Shown here: positions 16,579 through 24,733 of the stretch, in pieces
How the letters are laid out: every line of letters starts with the position of its first letter
How positions within the stretch are numbered: position 1 is the first letter of the stretch
Assembly (NCBI RefSeq): GCF_004571065.1
Contig: NZ_SPQN01000049.1
Location: forward strand, 1 to 34,445
Length of the DNA stretch: 34,445 bases
DNA from: Geodermatophilus sp. DF01-2
GTDB taxonomy: Bacteria; Actinomycetota; Actinomycetes; Mycobacteriales; Geodermatophilaceae
Reading direction: 5' to 3'
The notes under the pieces: generated by a model
What the model saw: the letters and a program-made list of their open reading frames with translations, nothing else
Told to the model about the DNA's origin: nothing
Databases searched by the model: none
Program-made: the position numbers and the translations under genes

Positions 16579-18399
16579 TCACTGCACGTCGTGGAGGTCC
16601 TGCCCAGAGGCGCGCTCCGTCAGCCGCCAGGCGGCGTTGACCAGGCCGACGTGGGAGAAGGCCTGCGGGAAGTTGCCCAGCTGCTCTCCGCTGGCCGGGT
16701 CGGTCTCCTCGGCGAAGAGCCCCAGGTCGTTGCCGTAGTCGAGGAGGTGGGTGAACCAGTCGTCGGCCTCCTCGACCTTCCCGGCCAGCGCCAGGCACTC
16801 GACCAGCCAGAAGCTGCAGATCACGAACCCGGCGGTGTCCTCGGCCCAGCGGCGCACCAGCCGGCCGTCGGTCAGCCGGTCGCGGACCGCCTCGATCGTG
16901 GCCAGCATCCGGGGGTCGTCGGCCGGCAGGAACCCGACCAGCGGCATGAGCAGCACCGAGGCGTCCAGGTGGTCCGAGCCGAAGGCCCCGGCGTAGGCAC
17001 CGGCTCGGTTGCTCCAGGCCTGCTCGAGCACGGCGTCGCGGATCTCTTCGCGGGCCCGCGCCCACTCCTCGGGCCGGGCGCCGTCCCCGAGGTCGTCGGC
17101 GAGCGCGATCGCGCGATCGAGCGCCACCCAGCACATGACCTTTCCGGATGTGTAGTGACGGGACTCGTCGCGGGCCTCCCACATCCCGGCGCCCGGGAGG
17201 CACCAGTCCCGCGCGGCCTGGTCGGCCAGGGTGAGGAGCAGGTCCCGCGTCGGCTCGTCGAAGGGCGCCAGCTGGTTCCGCAGCAGGTGGGCGGCGAAGA
17301 GGATCTCACCCGGCACGTCGAGCTGGCGCTGCTTCCAGGCGTCGTTCCCGACCCGTACCGGCCGGCTGCCGCGGTAGCCGGCGAGGTGGTCGAGGGTGCG
17401 CTCGGTGAGATCACGTTCCCCCTCGACCCCGTACATGATCTGCAGCGGCGCGTCGCCCACGTTCCCGACCGCCGCGGCCAGCCAGTCGAAGAACCGGTCG
17501 GCCTCGTGCGGGCAGGCGGCCACCCACAGGGCCTGCAGGGTGAGGCTGACGTCCCGGAGCCAGGCGAACCGGTAGTCCCAGTTGAGCTCTCCTCCGACCT
17601 GCTCCGGGAGGGAGGTAGTGGCGGCGGCCGCCACCGCGCCGGTCTTCTGGTAGGTCAGCCCCTGCAGGACCAGGGCGCTGCGGCGTACCGCCGCCAGGTG
17701 CCGACCCTGGTATCCCCGGTGGTCCGCGGCCCACGACTGCCATCCGGCGACCGTGTCCTGCAGTCCGTCCTCCGGCTCGATCACCAGGCCGTCGTCGTCC
17801 TCGTACGGGGGCGCGTACGCCAGGCAGAACCCGACCCGCTCCCCCGCTCGGACGGGAAAGGTGCCGCTGAGATCTCCCACCTCCGCGGTGAGCTCGACGT
17901 CGCTGATCAGCCGGAGGCCCACCGGTCCGACGTGCACCGACCAGGCCCCGGGATGGCGGCGCCAGCGCGGGATGGTGAGCCCGTACTCGAAGCGGGGGGC
18001 GACCGTCGTCCGCAGGTCGACGGTGCCCTCGAGCCCCTCGACGGCACGCAGCAGCACGTGGGGTGAGCGGAGGCCGATGTCGTGGCCCCGGGCTCCCGGT
18101 TGCAGGGCCAGTGCGTCGGTGACCGCAACGACCCCCGACTCGGTCCGGAACACCGTCCGCAGGACCAGTGAGTCCTCGATGTAGTCGCGTTCCGTGGAGT
18201 GCTCGCCGTCCGGGGCCAGCTGCCAGTACCCGGCGCCGGGGTCGAGCAGCCGGCCGAACACCGACGGCGAGTCGAAGCGGGGCAGGCACCACCAGTCGAC
18301 CGATCCGCCCGTGCTGACCAACGCGGCGGACGAGCAGTCGGACAGGAAGCCGTAGTCACCGATGGCAGGCGCGCGCCCGTCCGGCACGTGGGCGGTCAT
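16579..18399 (-). CDS. Glycoside hydrolase family 15 protein (glucoamylase/trehalase type)
   Basis: This 606-residue protein has the bacterial GH15 layout: an N-terminal beta-sandwich beginning IGDYGFLSDCSSAALVSTGG, VDWWCLPRFDSPSVFGRLL (34-52), then an (alpha/alpha)6 barrel. Barrel motifs are ELNWDYRFAWLRDVSL (271-286) and GMWEARDESRHYTSGKVMCW (405-424), whose Glu408 is the expected general acid. The end SHVGLVNAAWRLTE carries the usual late motif. Mycobacterial homologues of this type act as trehalases, others as glucoamylases; specificity here is open. There is no signal peptide, so it is cytoplasmic. Start ATG 18399 has GGAGG about 11 bases upstream. It leads a two-gene unit with the SDR. 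Confidence 0.92.
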   Translation of the reverse strand: MTAHVPDGRAPAIGDYGFLSDCSSAALVSTGGSVDWWCLPRFDSPSVFGRLLDPGAGYWQLAPDGEHSTERDYIEDSLVLRTVFRTESGVVAVTDALALQPGARGHDIGLRSPHVLLRAVEGLEGTVDLRTTVAPRFEYGLTIPRWRRHPGAWSVHVGPVGLRLISDVELTAEVGDLSGTFPVRAGERVGFCLAYAPPYEDDDGLVIEPEDGLQDTVAGWQSWAADHRGYQGRHLAAVRRSALVLQGLTYQKTGAVAAAATTSLPEQVGGELNWDYRFAWLRDVSLTLQALWVAACPHEADRFFDWLAAAVGNVGDAPLQIMYGVEGERDLTERTLDHLAGYRGSRPVRVGNDAWKQRQLDVPGEILFAAHLLRNQLAPFDEPTRDLLLTLADQAARDWCLPGAGMWEARDESRHYTSGKVMCWVALDRAIALADDLGDGARPEEWARAREEIRDAVLEQAWSNRAGAYAGAFGSDHLDASVLLMPLVGFLPADDPRMLATIEAVRDRLTDGRLVRRWAEDTAGFVICSFWLVECLALAGKVEEADDWFTHLLDYGNDLGLFAEETDPASGEQLGNFPQAFSHVGLVNAAWRLTERASGQDLHDVQ

Positions 18400-18541
18400 G
18401 GAGCCCGTCCCTCCGTTCTGTCGATCACGGTGCGCCGACCTCGGGGCCGACCCTGCCTCGTCGACGAAGGCCACGGGACGGCGCGCTGCGGGGAGCGAGG
18501 AACAGTACGACCGGCGCCGGCGCCTCCGCGATCGGCCTGGC

Positions 18542-18895
18542 TCACGGCCGCTGGGCCTTCCCGTGGATGGCCGTCGCCCCGCGACCGGCGACGTCCGCCT
18601 GCACACCGAGGGCCGGCGGCAGCAACGCCAGCCGCGTTGGCTTCCCCACCTCGTCCACCAGCCCGGCGATCCGCTCGGGGCGGGAGAGGTCGCAGCTGCA
18701 CTCGCGTCAGGTGGCCGCGCACGCCGTCCCGGGACAGGGCGGCGTGCGCCTTGCCGGCCGCACGTCGCACAGGCCAGGAGCGCCCTGCCCAGCGAGGCCC
18801 TCGAGCATCTCCAGTTCCACGGTGTCGACGATCGTGTGGTCGAGCTGCTCCACCTCGCCGACCAGCTCGTCCAGGTCCCGGCTGAGCGCCTGCAC
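18542..18895 (-). pseudogene. Multi-frameshift remnant of unknown gene
   Basis: Three minus-strand segments in successive frames keep coding-like third positions. They are VQALSRDLDELVGEVEQLDH, then TIVDTVELEMLEGLAGQG (from GTG 18895); HAALSRDGVRGHLTRV (near 18715-18750); and CDLSRPERIAGLVDEVGKPT, then RLALLPPALGVQADV (to a stop at 18542). No single frame joins them. The last piece is weakly reminiscent of a short-chain dehydrogenase, but not enough to name it. The first could alternatively be a real 62-residue protein ending at 18707. The rest of the 18400-18541 gap shows no gene. Confidence 0.35.
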
Positions 18896-18921
18896 CGACG
18901 TCCCGGCCGCCGACTCCCGCG

Positions 18922-19467
18922 TCAGCCGGCTGGTCGCGCATGCTCCTCCGGTGCGGGCTCGACGGCGGCCCCCTCGCCCTCGTCGGGTTCCCGCTCCTTG
19001 CGGCGCAACAGCCACGAGGTGACGCCGAGCAGCAGGACGAGCACGCCGAGGACGGCGATCTCGGTGATCCGGTCGGTGAACTCCGCGCCCTCGCCGACGA
19101 CGCCCGCGGCCTCCACCGAGAGCACGACGATCTCCTTGATCGAGGCGATCACACCGATGATGAGGAACGGCTCGGCCACCAGCTCCCGCTTCTCCACCGT
19201 CGTCCGGACGGCGAAGAGCAGCTCGACCACGATGAACACCAGCAGGAGGACGTCGAGCAGCTCGAGCATCGGCTGCTCGGAGAGGTCGGAGAACACCGTC
19301 CACGTCGTGCGCGCAGCCAGGGTGAGCAGCAGGAGTGCCGCCACCACGAGCAGCAGTGCGATGCCTGCGTAGATGATGTTCTCGGCGAACTCGAGGGCAC
19401 GGGTGCCCGCCCGACCGAAGCCGGGTGGGGGGATGCGCCGCTCGGGGTCGTGCCGTCGCTGGGCCAT
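18922..19467 (-). CDS. PsiE-family (phosphate-starvation-inducible) membrane protein
   Basis: This 181-residue protein has four hydrophobic helices: IIYAGIALLLVVAALLLLTL, LELLDVLLLVFIVVELLFAV, EPFLIIGVIASIKEIVVLSV, and ITEIAVLGVLVLLLGVTSWL. The charged loop VRTTVEKRELVAEPFLIIG is characteristic of the PsiE family. The tail is highly acidic. The name comes from E. coli psiE; the molecular function is not known, and no Pho box is evident here. ATG 19467 (MAQRRHDPERR) is preferred, with GAGG upstream. An earlier in-frame start at 19524 is possible but adds a basic, poorly conserved stretch. The gene is divergent from the AMIN-like gene. Confidence 0.85.
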   Translation of the reverse strand: MAQRRHDPERRIPPPGFGRAGTRALEFAENIIYAGIALLLVVAALLLLTLAARTTWTVFSDLSEQPMLELLDVLLLVFIVVELLFAVRTTVEKRELVAEPFLIIGVIASIKEIVVLSVEAAGVVGEGAEFTDRITEIAVLGVLVLLLGVTSWLLRRKEREPDEGEGAAVEPAPEEHARPAG

Positions 19468-19621
19468 CCCGGCATCCTCGCCCGTCCGGCGGCGTGGGGC
19501 GACCCACGGTGACGGCCGCCTCACCCGGCCAGGCTTATGGCACGAGCTGCCCCGAGCGTCGGGGAGGCGCGCCGGTTCACCTTGGCAGTTCCTGCCGTCC
19601 TAGCGGCGCAGACTTCGTGGG

Positions 19622-19635
19622 GTCGACATGTCGAC
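19622..19635. promoter_or_regulatory. Perfect 14-bp palindrome upstream of AMIN-like gene
   Basis: GTCGACATGTCGAC is fully self-complementary and lies 65 bases before ATG 19701, in the gap between the divergent psiE and AMIN-like genes. It has the form of a dimeric regulator site. A TTGGCA hexamer (19582-19587) lies upstream, but no good -10 is spaced from it. Confidence 0.3.
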
Positions 19636-19700
19636 GGCCATGGCGCCCCCGGGCGTGTCGGGCGGATCCTGCCGCCGGCACCGACCCGAGGAGGCCCGCC

Positions 19701-20267
19701 ATGAACCGACTCCGGTTCCTCGTCCTCGCTGTCTCCGCCCTCGCCGCGCTGGGGGTGGTCGCGCCCGCTCAGGCGGGTGCGAGTCCCTACTGCGGCATCA
19801 CCTGGGGCTCGCTGCCCAAGAGCGCCTCCGACCTCGGCGACCGCGAGATGGTCAACGACGTCCGCGCGGGTCGGCACGCGTGCTTCGACCGGCTCGTCGT
19901 CGACGTGGGCGGGCAGGACACCACCTTCCGGTCGTACTCGGTGCGGTACGTGCCGGTCGTACGGCAGGACGGCTCCGGCCACGCGGTGCCGGTCCGCGGC
20001 GCCGCCGACCTGGAGATCGTGCTGCGTGCACCCGCGTACGACGATCGGGGGGAGCCGACGTACCTGCCGGCCGACCCGCGGGAGGCCGTGGACGTCGCCG
20101 GGTTCCGCACCTTCCGCCAGGTGGCCTACGCCGGTTCCTTCGAGGGCTACACCACGCTGGCCCTGGGCGTGCGCGCCCGGCTGCCGTTCCGCGTCTTCAC
20201 GCTCCCCGGGACGCCGTCGTCGGACGACACCCCGCGCCTGGTGATCGACGTGGCGCACCGCTGGTAG
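19701..20267 (+). CDS. Secreted AMIN-like domain protein
   Basis: This 188-residue protein begins with a clear signal peptide: NRLR, hydrophobic FLVLAVSALAALGVV, then APAQA, with cleavage likely after residue 25. The mature part starts ASPYCGITWGSLPKS and has HACFDRLVVDVGG, GFRTFRQVAYAGSFEGYTTL and RLVIDVAHRW, the conserved blocks of the actinobacterial AMIN-like family, a beta-rich extracytoplasmic domain. Two cysteines (Cys31 and the one in HACF) could form a disulfide. The signal lacks a lipobox, so it is probably released or wall-associated. Cell-wall or glycan binding is the usual suggestion for AMIN domains but is unproven here. ATG 19701 has a strong GGAGG. Confidence 0.88.
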   Translation: MNRLRFLVLAVSALAALGVVAPAQAGASPYCGITWGSLPKSASDLGDREMVNDVRAGRHACFDRLVVDVGGQDTTFRSYSVRYVPVVRQDGSGHAVPVRGAADLEIVLRAPAYDDRGEPTYLPADPREAVDVAGFRTFRQVAYAGSFEGYTTLALGVRARLPFRVFTLPGTPSSDDTPRLVIDVAHRW

Positions 20268-20275
20268 TCCCACCC

Positions 20276-20295
20276 ACCGGCGACGGCCGGCCGGT
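20276..20295. terminator. Possible bidirectional hairpin between convergent genes
   Basis: The 27-base gap between the convergent AMIN-like and Rv1083-like genes holds ACCGGC-CGGCC-rich sequence that can pair ACCGGC (20276-20281) with GCCGGT (20290-20295). It is GC-only with no U-tract, so the call rests on position. Confidence 0.3.
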
Positions 20296-20621
20296 CAGTC
20301 CTCCGGGGCGCCCGGCCGGCCGTCGTCGCGTCGCGGTCCCTCGATCGCCCGGGGCGCGCGCCGCAGCGTGTCGAGCAGGTCCTGCCCGGGCTCGGGCCGG
20401 CGGTCGACCAGCTCTGCGGGGGTGTCGGGGACGACGACCCGCGGCCCGGCGTCCTCGGGGTCGAAGCTGCGCGGCACCCGCTTGAGGTGCCGCGACATCG
20501 ACCGCACCAGGAGCAGGACGGCGATGAACAACAGCACGGTGAGCAGCAGGCCGATCGGGCCGGACTTGCCGACGTCCTCGGGCAGCTGCTGGTCGGCGGC
20601 GAGCAGCACGAGGGCGGTCAT
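20295..20621 (-). CDS. Small single-pass membrane protein (Rv1083-like)
   Basis: This 108-residue protein has one transmembrane helix ([20 protein letters not shown], about 22-41), then a basic segment [17 protein letters not shown] and a charged, Pro-rich cytoplasmic tail. The helix plus [10 protein letters not shown] motif is the recognisable core of actinobacterial proteins found immediately after mca, such as Rv1083. Start ATG 20621 overlaps the mca stop (ATGA), so translation is coupled. Function is unknown. Constant linkage to mca suggests a role connected with mycothiol detoxification or export, but nothing in the sequence shows it. Confidence 0.8.
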   Translation of the reverse strand: MTALVLLAADQQLPEDVGKSGPIGLLLTVLLFIAVLLLVRSMSRHLKRVPRSFDPEDAGPRVVVPDTPAELVDRRPEPGQDLLDTLRRAPRAIEGPRRDDGRPGAPED

Positions 20622-21505
20622 CGGACACCCACCTCGCTGCGCACCCCGGCGAACAGGTCGTCCTCGGGCACCGGGGAGTCGACGACCGAACGGGCCAGCT
20701 CGTAGTCCTCGGTCGGCCAGACCCGCTGCTGGACCTCCAGCGGGCAGGCGAACCACCGGCCGAGGGGGTCGATCTGGGTGGCGTGCGCGATGAGCGCGGC
20801 GTCCCGGGCGGCGAAGTACTCGGCGCAGGGGACCCTCGTGGTGACCCGGTGGGACATGTCCCGCTCCGGGTCCCAGTTCTCCAGCCACTCGGCGTAGGGC
20901 GACTCCGCACCCGAGGCGAGGATCGCCTCGTGCAGCGCCCGCGTGCGGGGCAGCGTGAAGCTCATGTGGTAGTAGAGCTTGAGCGGCTGCCACGGCTCCC
21001 CCAGCTCGGGGTAGCGGTCGGGGTCGCCGGCGGCGTCGAAGGCGTGCACCGAGACCTCGTGGGTCTTGATGTGGTCCGGGTGCGGGTAGCCACCGCGCTC
21101 GTCGTAGGTGGTGATGACGTGCGGCCGGAACCGTCGGATCAGCGCCACCAGCGGCGCCGCGGCCTCCTCGGTCGGCACGAGCGCGAAGCAGCCCTCCGGC
21201 AGCGGCGGCAGCGGGTCGCCCTCCGGCAGGCCGGAGTCCACGAAACCGAGGAACTCCTGCTCGACGCCGAGGATCTCCCGGGCGCGGGCCATCTCCTCCC
21301 GGCGGATCTCGGGCAGCCGCTCCCAGACGTCGGGCCGGTCCAGCGCCGGGTTGAGCACCGAGCCGCGCTCCCCCCCGGTGCAGGTCGCCACCATGACGCG
21401 GGTGCCTTCCGCGACGTACTTGGCCATGGTCGCCGCACCCTTGCTCGACTCGTCGTCGGGGTGGGCGTGCACGGCGAGCAGGCGCAACGGGTCTGCTTCG
21501 GTCAC
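20618..21505 (-). CDS. mca: Mycothiol S-conjugate amidase
   Basis: Mca cleaves mycothiol S-conjugates of electrophiles and antibiotics to a mercapturic acid, which is exported, and GlcN-Ins, which is recycled. This 295-residue protein belongs to the LmbE/PIG-L zinc fold, with HAHPDDE at 13-19 and HPDHIKTHE at 142-150 supplying the metal ligands and catalytic acid. [13 protein letters not shown] and [14 protein letters not shown] are typical of Mca and MshB. The length and the extended C-terminal region ([11 protein letters not shown], then [20 protein letters not shown]) favour Mca over MshB. The start is GTG 21505. It is divergent from greA and overlaps the small membrane protein gene. Confidence 0.93.
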   Translation of the reverse strand: MTEADPLRLLAVHAHPDDESSKGAATMAKYVAEGTRVMVATCTGGERGSVLNPALDRPDVWERLPEIRREEMARAREILGVEQEFLGFVDSGLPEGDPLPPLPEGCFALVPTEEAAAPLVALIRRFRPHVITTYDERGGYPHPDHIKTHEVSVHAFDAAGDPDRYPELGEPWQPLKLYYHMSFTLPRTRALHEAILASGAESPYAEWLENWDPERDMSHRVTTRVPCAEYFAARDAALIAHATQIDPLGRWFACPLEVQQRVWPTEDYELARSVVDSPVPEDDLFAGVRSEVGVR

Positions 21506-21626
21506 CCGGACATCATCCCCCGACCGCGGGCGGTGCCGCCGCCGCCGGGGCCCTCGATCGGGTGTTCGTGGCGCTCGTCACGCTGCGATCCGTTAGCGTT
21601 CCGCATCCCGGAAGCCGGGTACGGAC

Positions 21627-21657
21627 GGAACACCGCCCGGACCGACGGTGTTACGTT
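21627..21657 (+). promoter_or_regulatory. SigR/SigH-type promoter candidate upstream of greA
   Basis: GGAAC at 21627-21631 and GTT at 21650-21652 are 18 bases apart, matching the GGAAY-N18/19-GTT consensus for the thiol-oxidative-stress sigma factors SigR/SigH. A TACGTT hexamer (21652-21657) overlaps it and could also serve a housekeeping sigma factor. The expected leader to GTG 21722 is about 60 bases. Confidence 0.45.
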
Positions 21658-21721
21658 GGCCGTTCTGAACGCGGCCGCTTCCCGGACGGGGAGCGGCCAC
21701 CGACATTTCAGGAGCACTGCC

Positions 21722-22225
21722 GTGTCCACCCCCACTGACGAGCAGGACCAGGGCGTCTGGCTGACCCAGGAGGCCCACGACCGGCTGAAGGCCGAGCTCG
21801 ACCAGCTGGTGGCGGGCCGTCCGGCCATGGCCGCCGAGATCAACGCCCGCCGCGAGGAGGGTGACCTCCGCGAGAACGGCGGCTACCACGCCGCCAAGGA
21901 CGAGCAGGGCAAGCAGGAGGCCCGCATCCGCCAGCTGGAGGACCTGCTGCGCAAGGCCCGGGTCGGCAACGCCCCGACGACGGCGACCCACGCCGCCACC
22001 GGCACCGTCATCACGATCCGCTTCCAGGGCGACGACGAGACCGAGAAGTTCCTCCTCGGCTCGCGCGAGATCGTGGGGACGACTGGCCTGCAGGTCTACT
22101 CCCCGGAGTCGGCGATGGGCTCGGCCATCCTCGGCGCCGCGCCCGGGGCCACCGTCACCTACCAGGCCCCGAACGGCCGCGACATCACCGTCGACGTCGT
22201 CGCGGTCGAGCCGTTCGTCCCCTGA
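21722..22225 (+). CDS. greA: Transcription elongation factor GreA
   Basis: GreA rescues backtracked RNA polymerase by stimulating cleavage of the nascent RNA. This 167-residue protein begins with the coiled coil: LTQEAHDRLKAELDQLV, then a tip with REEGDLRENGGYHAAKDEQG whose acidic residues enter the polymerase secondary channel. The C-terminal FKBP-like domain holds ESAMGSAILGAAPGATVTYQ. The start is GTG 21722, with AGGAG about 7 bases upstream. The short N-terminal extension (STPTDEQDQGV) is typical of actinobacterial GreA. It is divergent from mca and followed 8 bases later by the RNHCP gene, probably on one transcript. Confidence 0.95.
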   Translation: MSTPTDEQDQGVWLTQEAHDRLKAELDQLVAGRPAMAAEINARREEGDLRENGGYHAAKDEQGKQEARIRQLEDLLRKARVGNAPTTATHAATGTVITIRFQGDDETEKFLLGSREIVGTTGLQVYSPESAMGSAILGAAPGATVTYQAPNGRDITVDVVAVEPFVP

Positions 22226-22233
22226 CCGGCGCG

Positions 22234-22563
22234 ATGGCCCGGACCGCGCGCTCCCGGCGGGCGGAGAACACCGGCTTCGTGTGCGTGCACTGCGCCGCGG
22301 CGGTGCCGGCCAACACCGACGGGCACTACCGCAACCACTGCCCGGTGTGCCTGTGGTCACTGCACGTCGACGACCTGCCGGGTGACCGGGCGAGCGAGTG
22401 CCGGGCGCCGATGCAGCCGGTCGGCCTGGTGGAGAAGTCGGGCAAGGGCTGGCAGGTGGTCCACCGCTGCACGGCGTGCGGCCACCGCCAGCCCAACCGG
22501 CTGGTCCGCGAGGGCGACGGCCCCGACGACCTGGACGTCGTCCTGCGGCTCCCGTGGTTGTGA
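22234..22563 (+). CDS. RNHCP domain zinc-ribbon protein
   Basis: This 109-residue protein is named after its own motif: GHYRNHCPVCLWSLHVD lies at about 30-46. Cysteine pairs FVCVHC, HCPVC and RCTACGH provide two probable zinc-binding knuckles. The family is widespread in actinobacteria and firmicutes and its role is unknown; the zinc-ribbon form suggests nucleic-acid or protein binding. Start ATG 22234 lies 8 bases after the greA stop. It is convergent with the M3 peptidase gene, and the four-unit palindromic repeat fills the gap. Confidence 0.88.
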   Translation: MARTARSRRAENTGFVCVHCAAAVPANTDGHYRNHCPVCLWSLHVDDLPGDRASECRAPMQPVGLVEKSGKGWQVVHRCTACGHRQPNRLVREGDGPDDLDVVLRLPWL

Positions 22564-22580
22564 CGTCCCCCCTGCGCCCG

Positions 22581-22652
22581 CGCTCTTGCGGTGTTGCGCC
22601 CGCTCTGGCGGTGATGCCGCACCGCAAGAGCGCAGGAACGACCGCAAGAGCG
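22581..22652. repeat. Four-unit palindromic repeat element, copy B
   Basis: Units are CGCTCTTGCGGTG (22581), CGCTCTGGCGGTG (22601), CACCGCAAGAGCG (22620) and GACCGCAAGAGCG (22640), two direct and two inverted, with starts about 20 bases apart. The first and third are perfect complements over 13 bases. Copy A at 2587-2656 has the same order and near-identical units, also between convergent genes. Confidence 0.75.
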
Positions 22653-22656
22653 GGCG

Positions 22657-24723
22657 TCAGGAGACGGGGAGCAGGCCGCGGCGGCGCAGCAGGGGCATCG
22701 GGTCGGCGTCCCGGCCGCGGACCGCGCGGAATGCCGCCAGCGGATCCACCGACCCTCCGACGGCGAGCAGCCGCCGGCGGAAGACGTCGCCGTTCTCCCG
22801 CCGCAGGCCACCGTTCTCCTTGAACCACTCGACGGTGTCGGCGTCGAGCACCTCGGACCAGATGTAGGAGTAGTAGCCGGCCGCGTAGCCACCGGCGAAG
22901 ACGTGCTGGAAGTAGGTCGTCCGGTAGCGCGGGGGCACCAGGTCGTAGGCGACGCCGGCCGCCTCGAGCGCGGCTCGCTCGAACGCGGCCGGGTCGCCGA
23001 CCTCGGTCTCGGGCGTGATCCGGTGCCAGGCCTGGTCGAGCAGCGTGGCGGCCAGGTACTCCAGCGTCGCGAAGCCCTCCCCCCACAACCGGGCGGCCTC
23101 GATGGCCTCGACGACGGCGGCCGGGAGCGGCTCGTCGGTGTCGACGTGCCGCGCGTAGCCGGCCAGGACCTCGGGCCACAGCGCCCACATCTCGTTGACC
23201 TGGCTCGGGTACTCGACGAAGTCGCGGGGCACGCTGGTACCGGCGAAGCGCGGGTAGGTGACGGCGGAGCTGAGCCCGTGGAGCGTGTGCCCGAACTCGT
23301 GGAACAGCGTGTCGACCTCGTCGAGGGTGAGCAGCGTGGGCCGGCCGTCGGCCCCGCGGGTGACGTTGAGGTTGTTGACCACCACCGGCCGGGTGTCCAG
23401 CAATCGCGACTGGGTGACGAACGAGCTCATCCACGCCCCGCCGCGCTTGCCCTCACGGGCGTAGAAGTCGCCGAGGTAGAGCCCGACCGTCTCGCCGGAG
23501 GCGTCGGTGACCTCCCACACCCGGACGTCGGGGTGGTAGCCGGCGAGGTCCGGGCGCGGGGTGAAGCGGAAGCCGTAGAGCCGCTCCGCAGCGGCGAAGA
23601 CGCCGTCGACGAGGACCCGGTCCAGCTCGAACCACGACCGCAGCGCCGTGGTGTCGACCGAGTAGCGCTCGGCACGCACCCGTGCGCTGTAGAAGGCCCA
23701 GTCCCAGGGCGCCAGCGCAGGAATCCCGTCGCGGGCGGCGACCTCGGCCAGCGCGGCGGCCTCGGCCTGCGCGTTGGCCAGTGACGGGCCGACCATGCGG
23801 GCGAGCATCGCGTCGACCGCCTCGGTGCTGCCGGCGGTCTGGTCGGCGAGCACCAGGTCGGCGTGGGTGGCGAAGCCCAGCAGCCGGGCCCGTTCGGCGC
23901 GCAGCCGGGCGATCCGCACGGCGACCGGGCCGTTGTCGTGCTCGCCGTCCGACGCCCGCTCCACCGAGGCGGTGAACACCCGGCGGCGCAGCTCCCGGTT
24001 GCGCAGCTTGGCCAGGACCGGCTGCCCGGTGGGCAGGAGCAGCGGGATGAGGAAGCCGGCCACGCCGCGGTCCTCGGCCGCCCGGGCCGCGGCGGCGACC
24101 TCCTCCGAGCTCAGCCCGTCGAGCTCGGCGGCGTCGGTGGCCACCACGGCGGCGGCCTCGGTGGCCAGCTGCAGGTTCTGCCCGAACGTCGTCGACAGCT
24201 CCGAGAGCTCCCGGTTCAGCTCGGACAACCGGGCGCGACCGGCCTCGTCGAGCCGGGCGCCGGCGAGCACGAAGTCCAGGTGGTAGCGCTCCACCAGCCG
24301 GACGGCCTCGCCGTCCAGTCCCGCGTCGTGACGCCCCTCGTGGATGGCGTCGATGCGCGCGAACAGCCCCGGGTCGAGCCGCAGCGCGTCCGCGTGCGCC
24401 GATTCGAGCGGCGCCAGCTCGCGCTCGATCTCGCGCAGCCGGTCGGTGGCGACCGACGAGGCGAGGTTGTGGAAGACCGCTCCGGCCCGGCGGTACAGGC
24501 GCCCGGACCGCTCCAGCGCGACGACGGTGTTCTCGAAGGTCGGCGGCTCGAGCGAGCCCACGATGGCGGCGACCTCGGCCCGCTGCTCGGCCATGCCGGC
24601 CAGCACCGCCTCGCGGCAGTGCTCGAGGGTGGTGTCCGCGAAGGGCGGCAGCTGCAGCGGCAAGCGGGACGGCTCGAGCAGCGGGTTGTCGGCGGACGGG
24701 GCGGCAGAGGTAAGCACGGGCAC
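22657..24723 (-). CDS. M3 family metallopeptidase (dipeptidyl carboxypeptidase/oligopeptidase A type)
   Basis: This 688-residue zinc endopeptidase or dipeptidase acts on short peptides in the cytoplasm. HEFGHTLHG at 475-483 gives the HExxH zinc site, with the third ligand expected in the downstream NEMWA/EVLAGYA region. Other M3 blocks are FYAREGKRGGAWMSSF and the C-terminal FAGGYAAGYYSYIWSEVLDAD. There is no signal peptide. Start GTG 24723 (or GTG 24717) has no Shine-Dalgarno sequence; an inverted repeat sits at 24734-24753 just upstream. The length matches Dcp-like members. It is convergent with the RNHCP gene. Confidence 0.92.
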   Translation of the reverse strand: MPVLTSAAPSADNPLLEPSRLPLQLPPFADTTLEHCREAVLAGMAEQRAEVAAIVGSLEPPTFENTVVALERSGRLYRRAGAVFHNLASSVATDRLREIERELAPLESAHADALRLDPGLFARIDAIHEGRHDAGLDGEAVRLVERYHLDFVLAGARLDEAGRARLSELNRELSELSTTFGQNLQLATEAAAVVATDAAELDGLSSEEVAAAARAAEDRGVAGFLIPLLLPTGQPVLAKLRNRELRRRVFTASVERASDGEHDNGPVAVRIARLRAERARLLGFATHADLVLADQTAGSTEAVDAMLARMVGPSLANAQAEAAALAEVAARDGIPALAPWDWAFYSARVRAERYSVDTTALRSWFELDRVLVDGVFAAAERLYGFRFTPRPDLAGYHPDVRVWEVTDASGETVGLYLGDFYAREGKRGGAWMSSFVTQSRLLDTRPVVVNNLNVTRGADGRPTLLTLDEVDTLFHEFGHTLHGLSSAVTYPRFAGTSVPRDFVEYPSQVNEMWALWPEVLAGYARHVDTDEPLPAAVVEAIEAARLWGEGFATLEYLAATLLDQAWHRITPETEVGDPAAFERAALEAAGVAYDLVPPRYRTTYFQHVFAGGYAAGYYSYIWSEVLDADTVEWFKENGGLRRENGDVFRRRLLAVGGSVDPLAAFRAVRGRDADPMPLLRRRGLLPVS

Positions 24724-24733
24724 ACTGTGACAC

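Noticed and set aside
16210..18066. Long plus-strand open frame opposite the GH15 gene
   Set aside because: Antisense shadow of a well-conserved GH15 protein, with no recognisable domain.
18707..18895. Independent 62-residue small protein
   Set aside because: Codon character drops after about residue 36 and the following segments continue in other frames, so a decayed gene is the better reading, though not certain.
22561..22656. Possible CRISPR-like repeat array
   Set aside because: The units are only about 13 bases, alternate in orientation and number four. This is a palindromic element, not a CRISPR.
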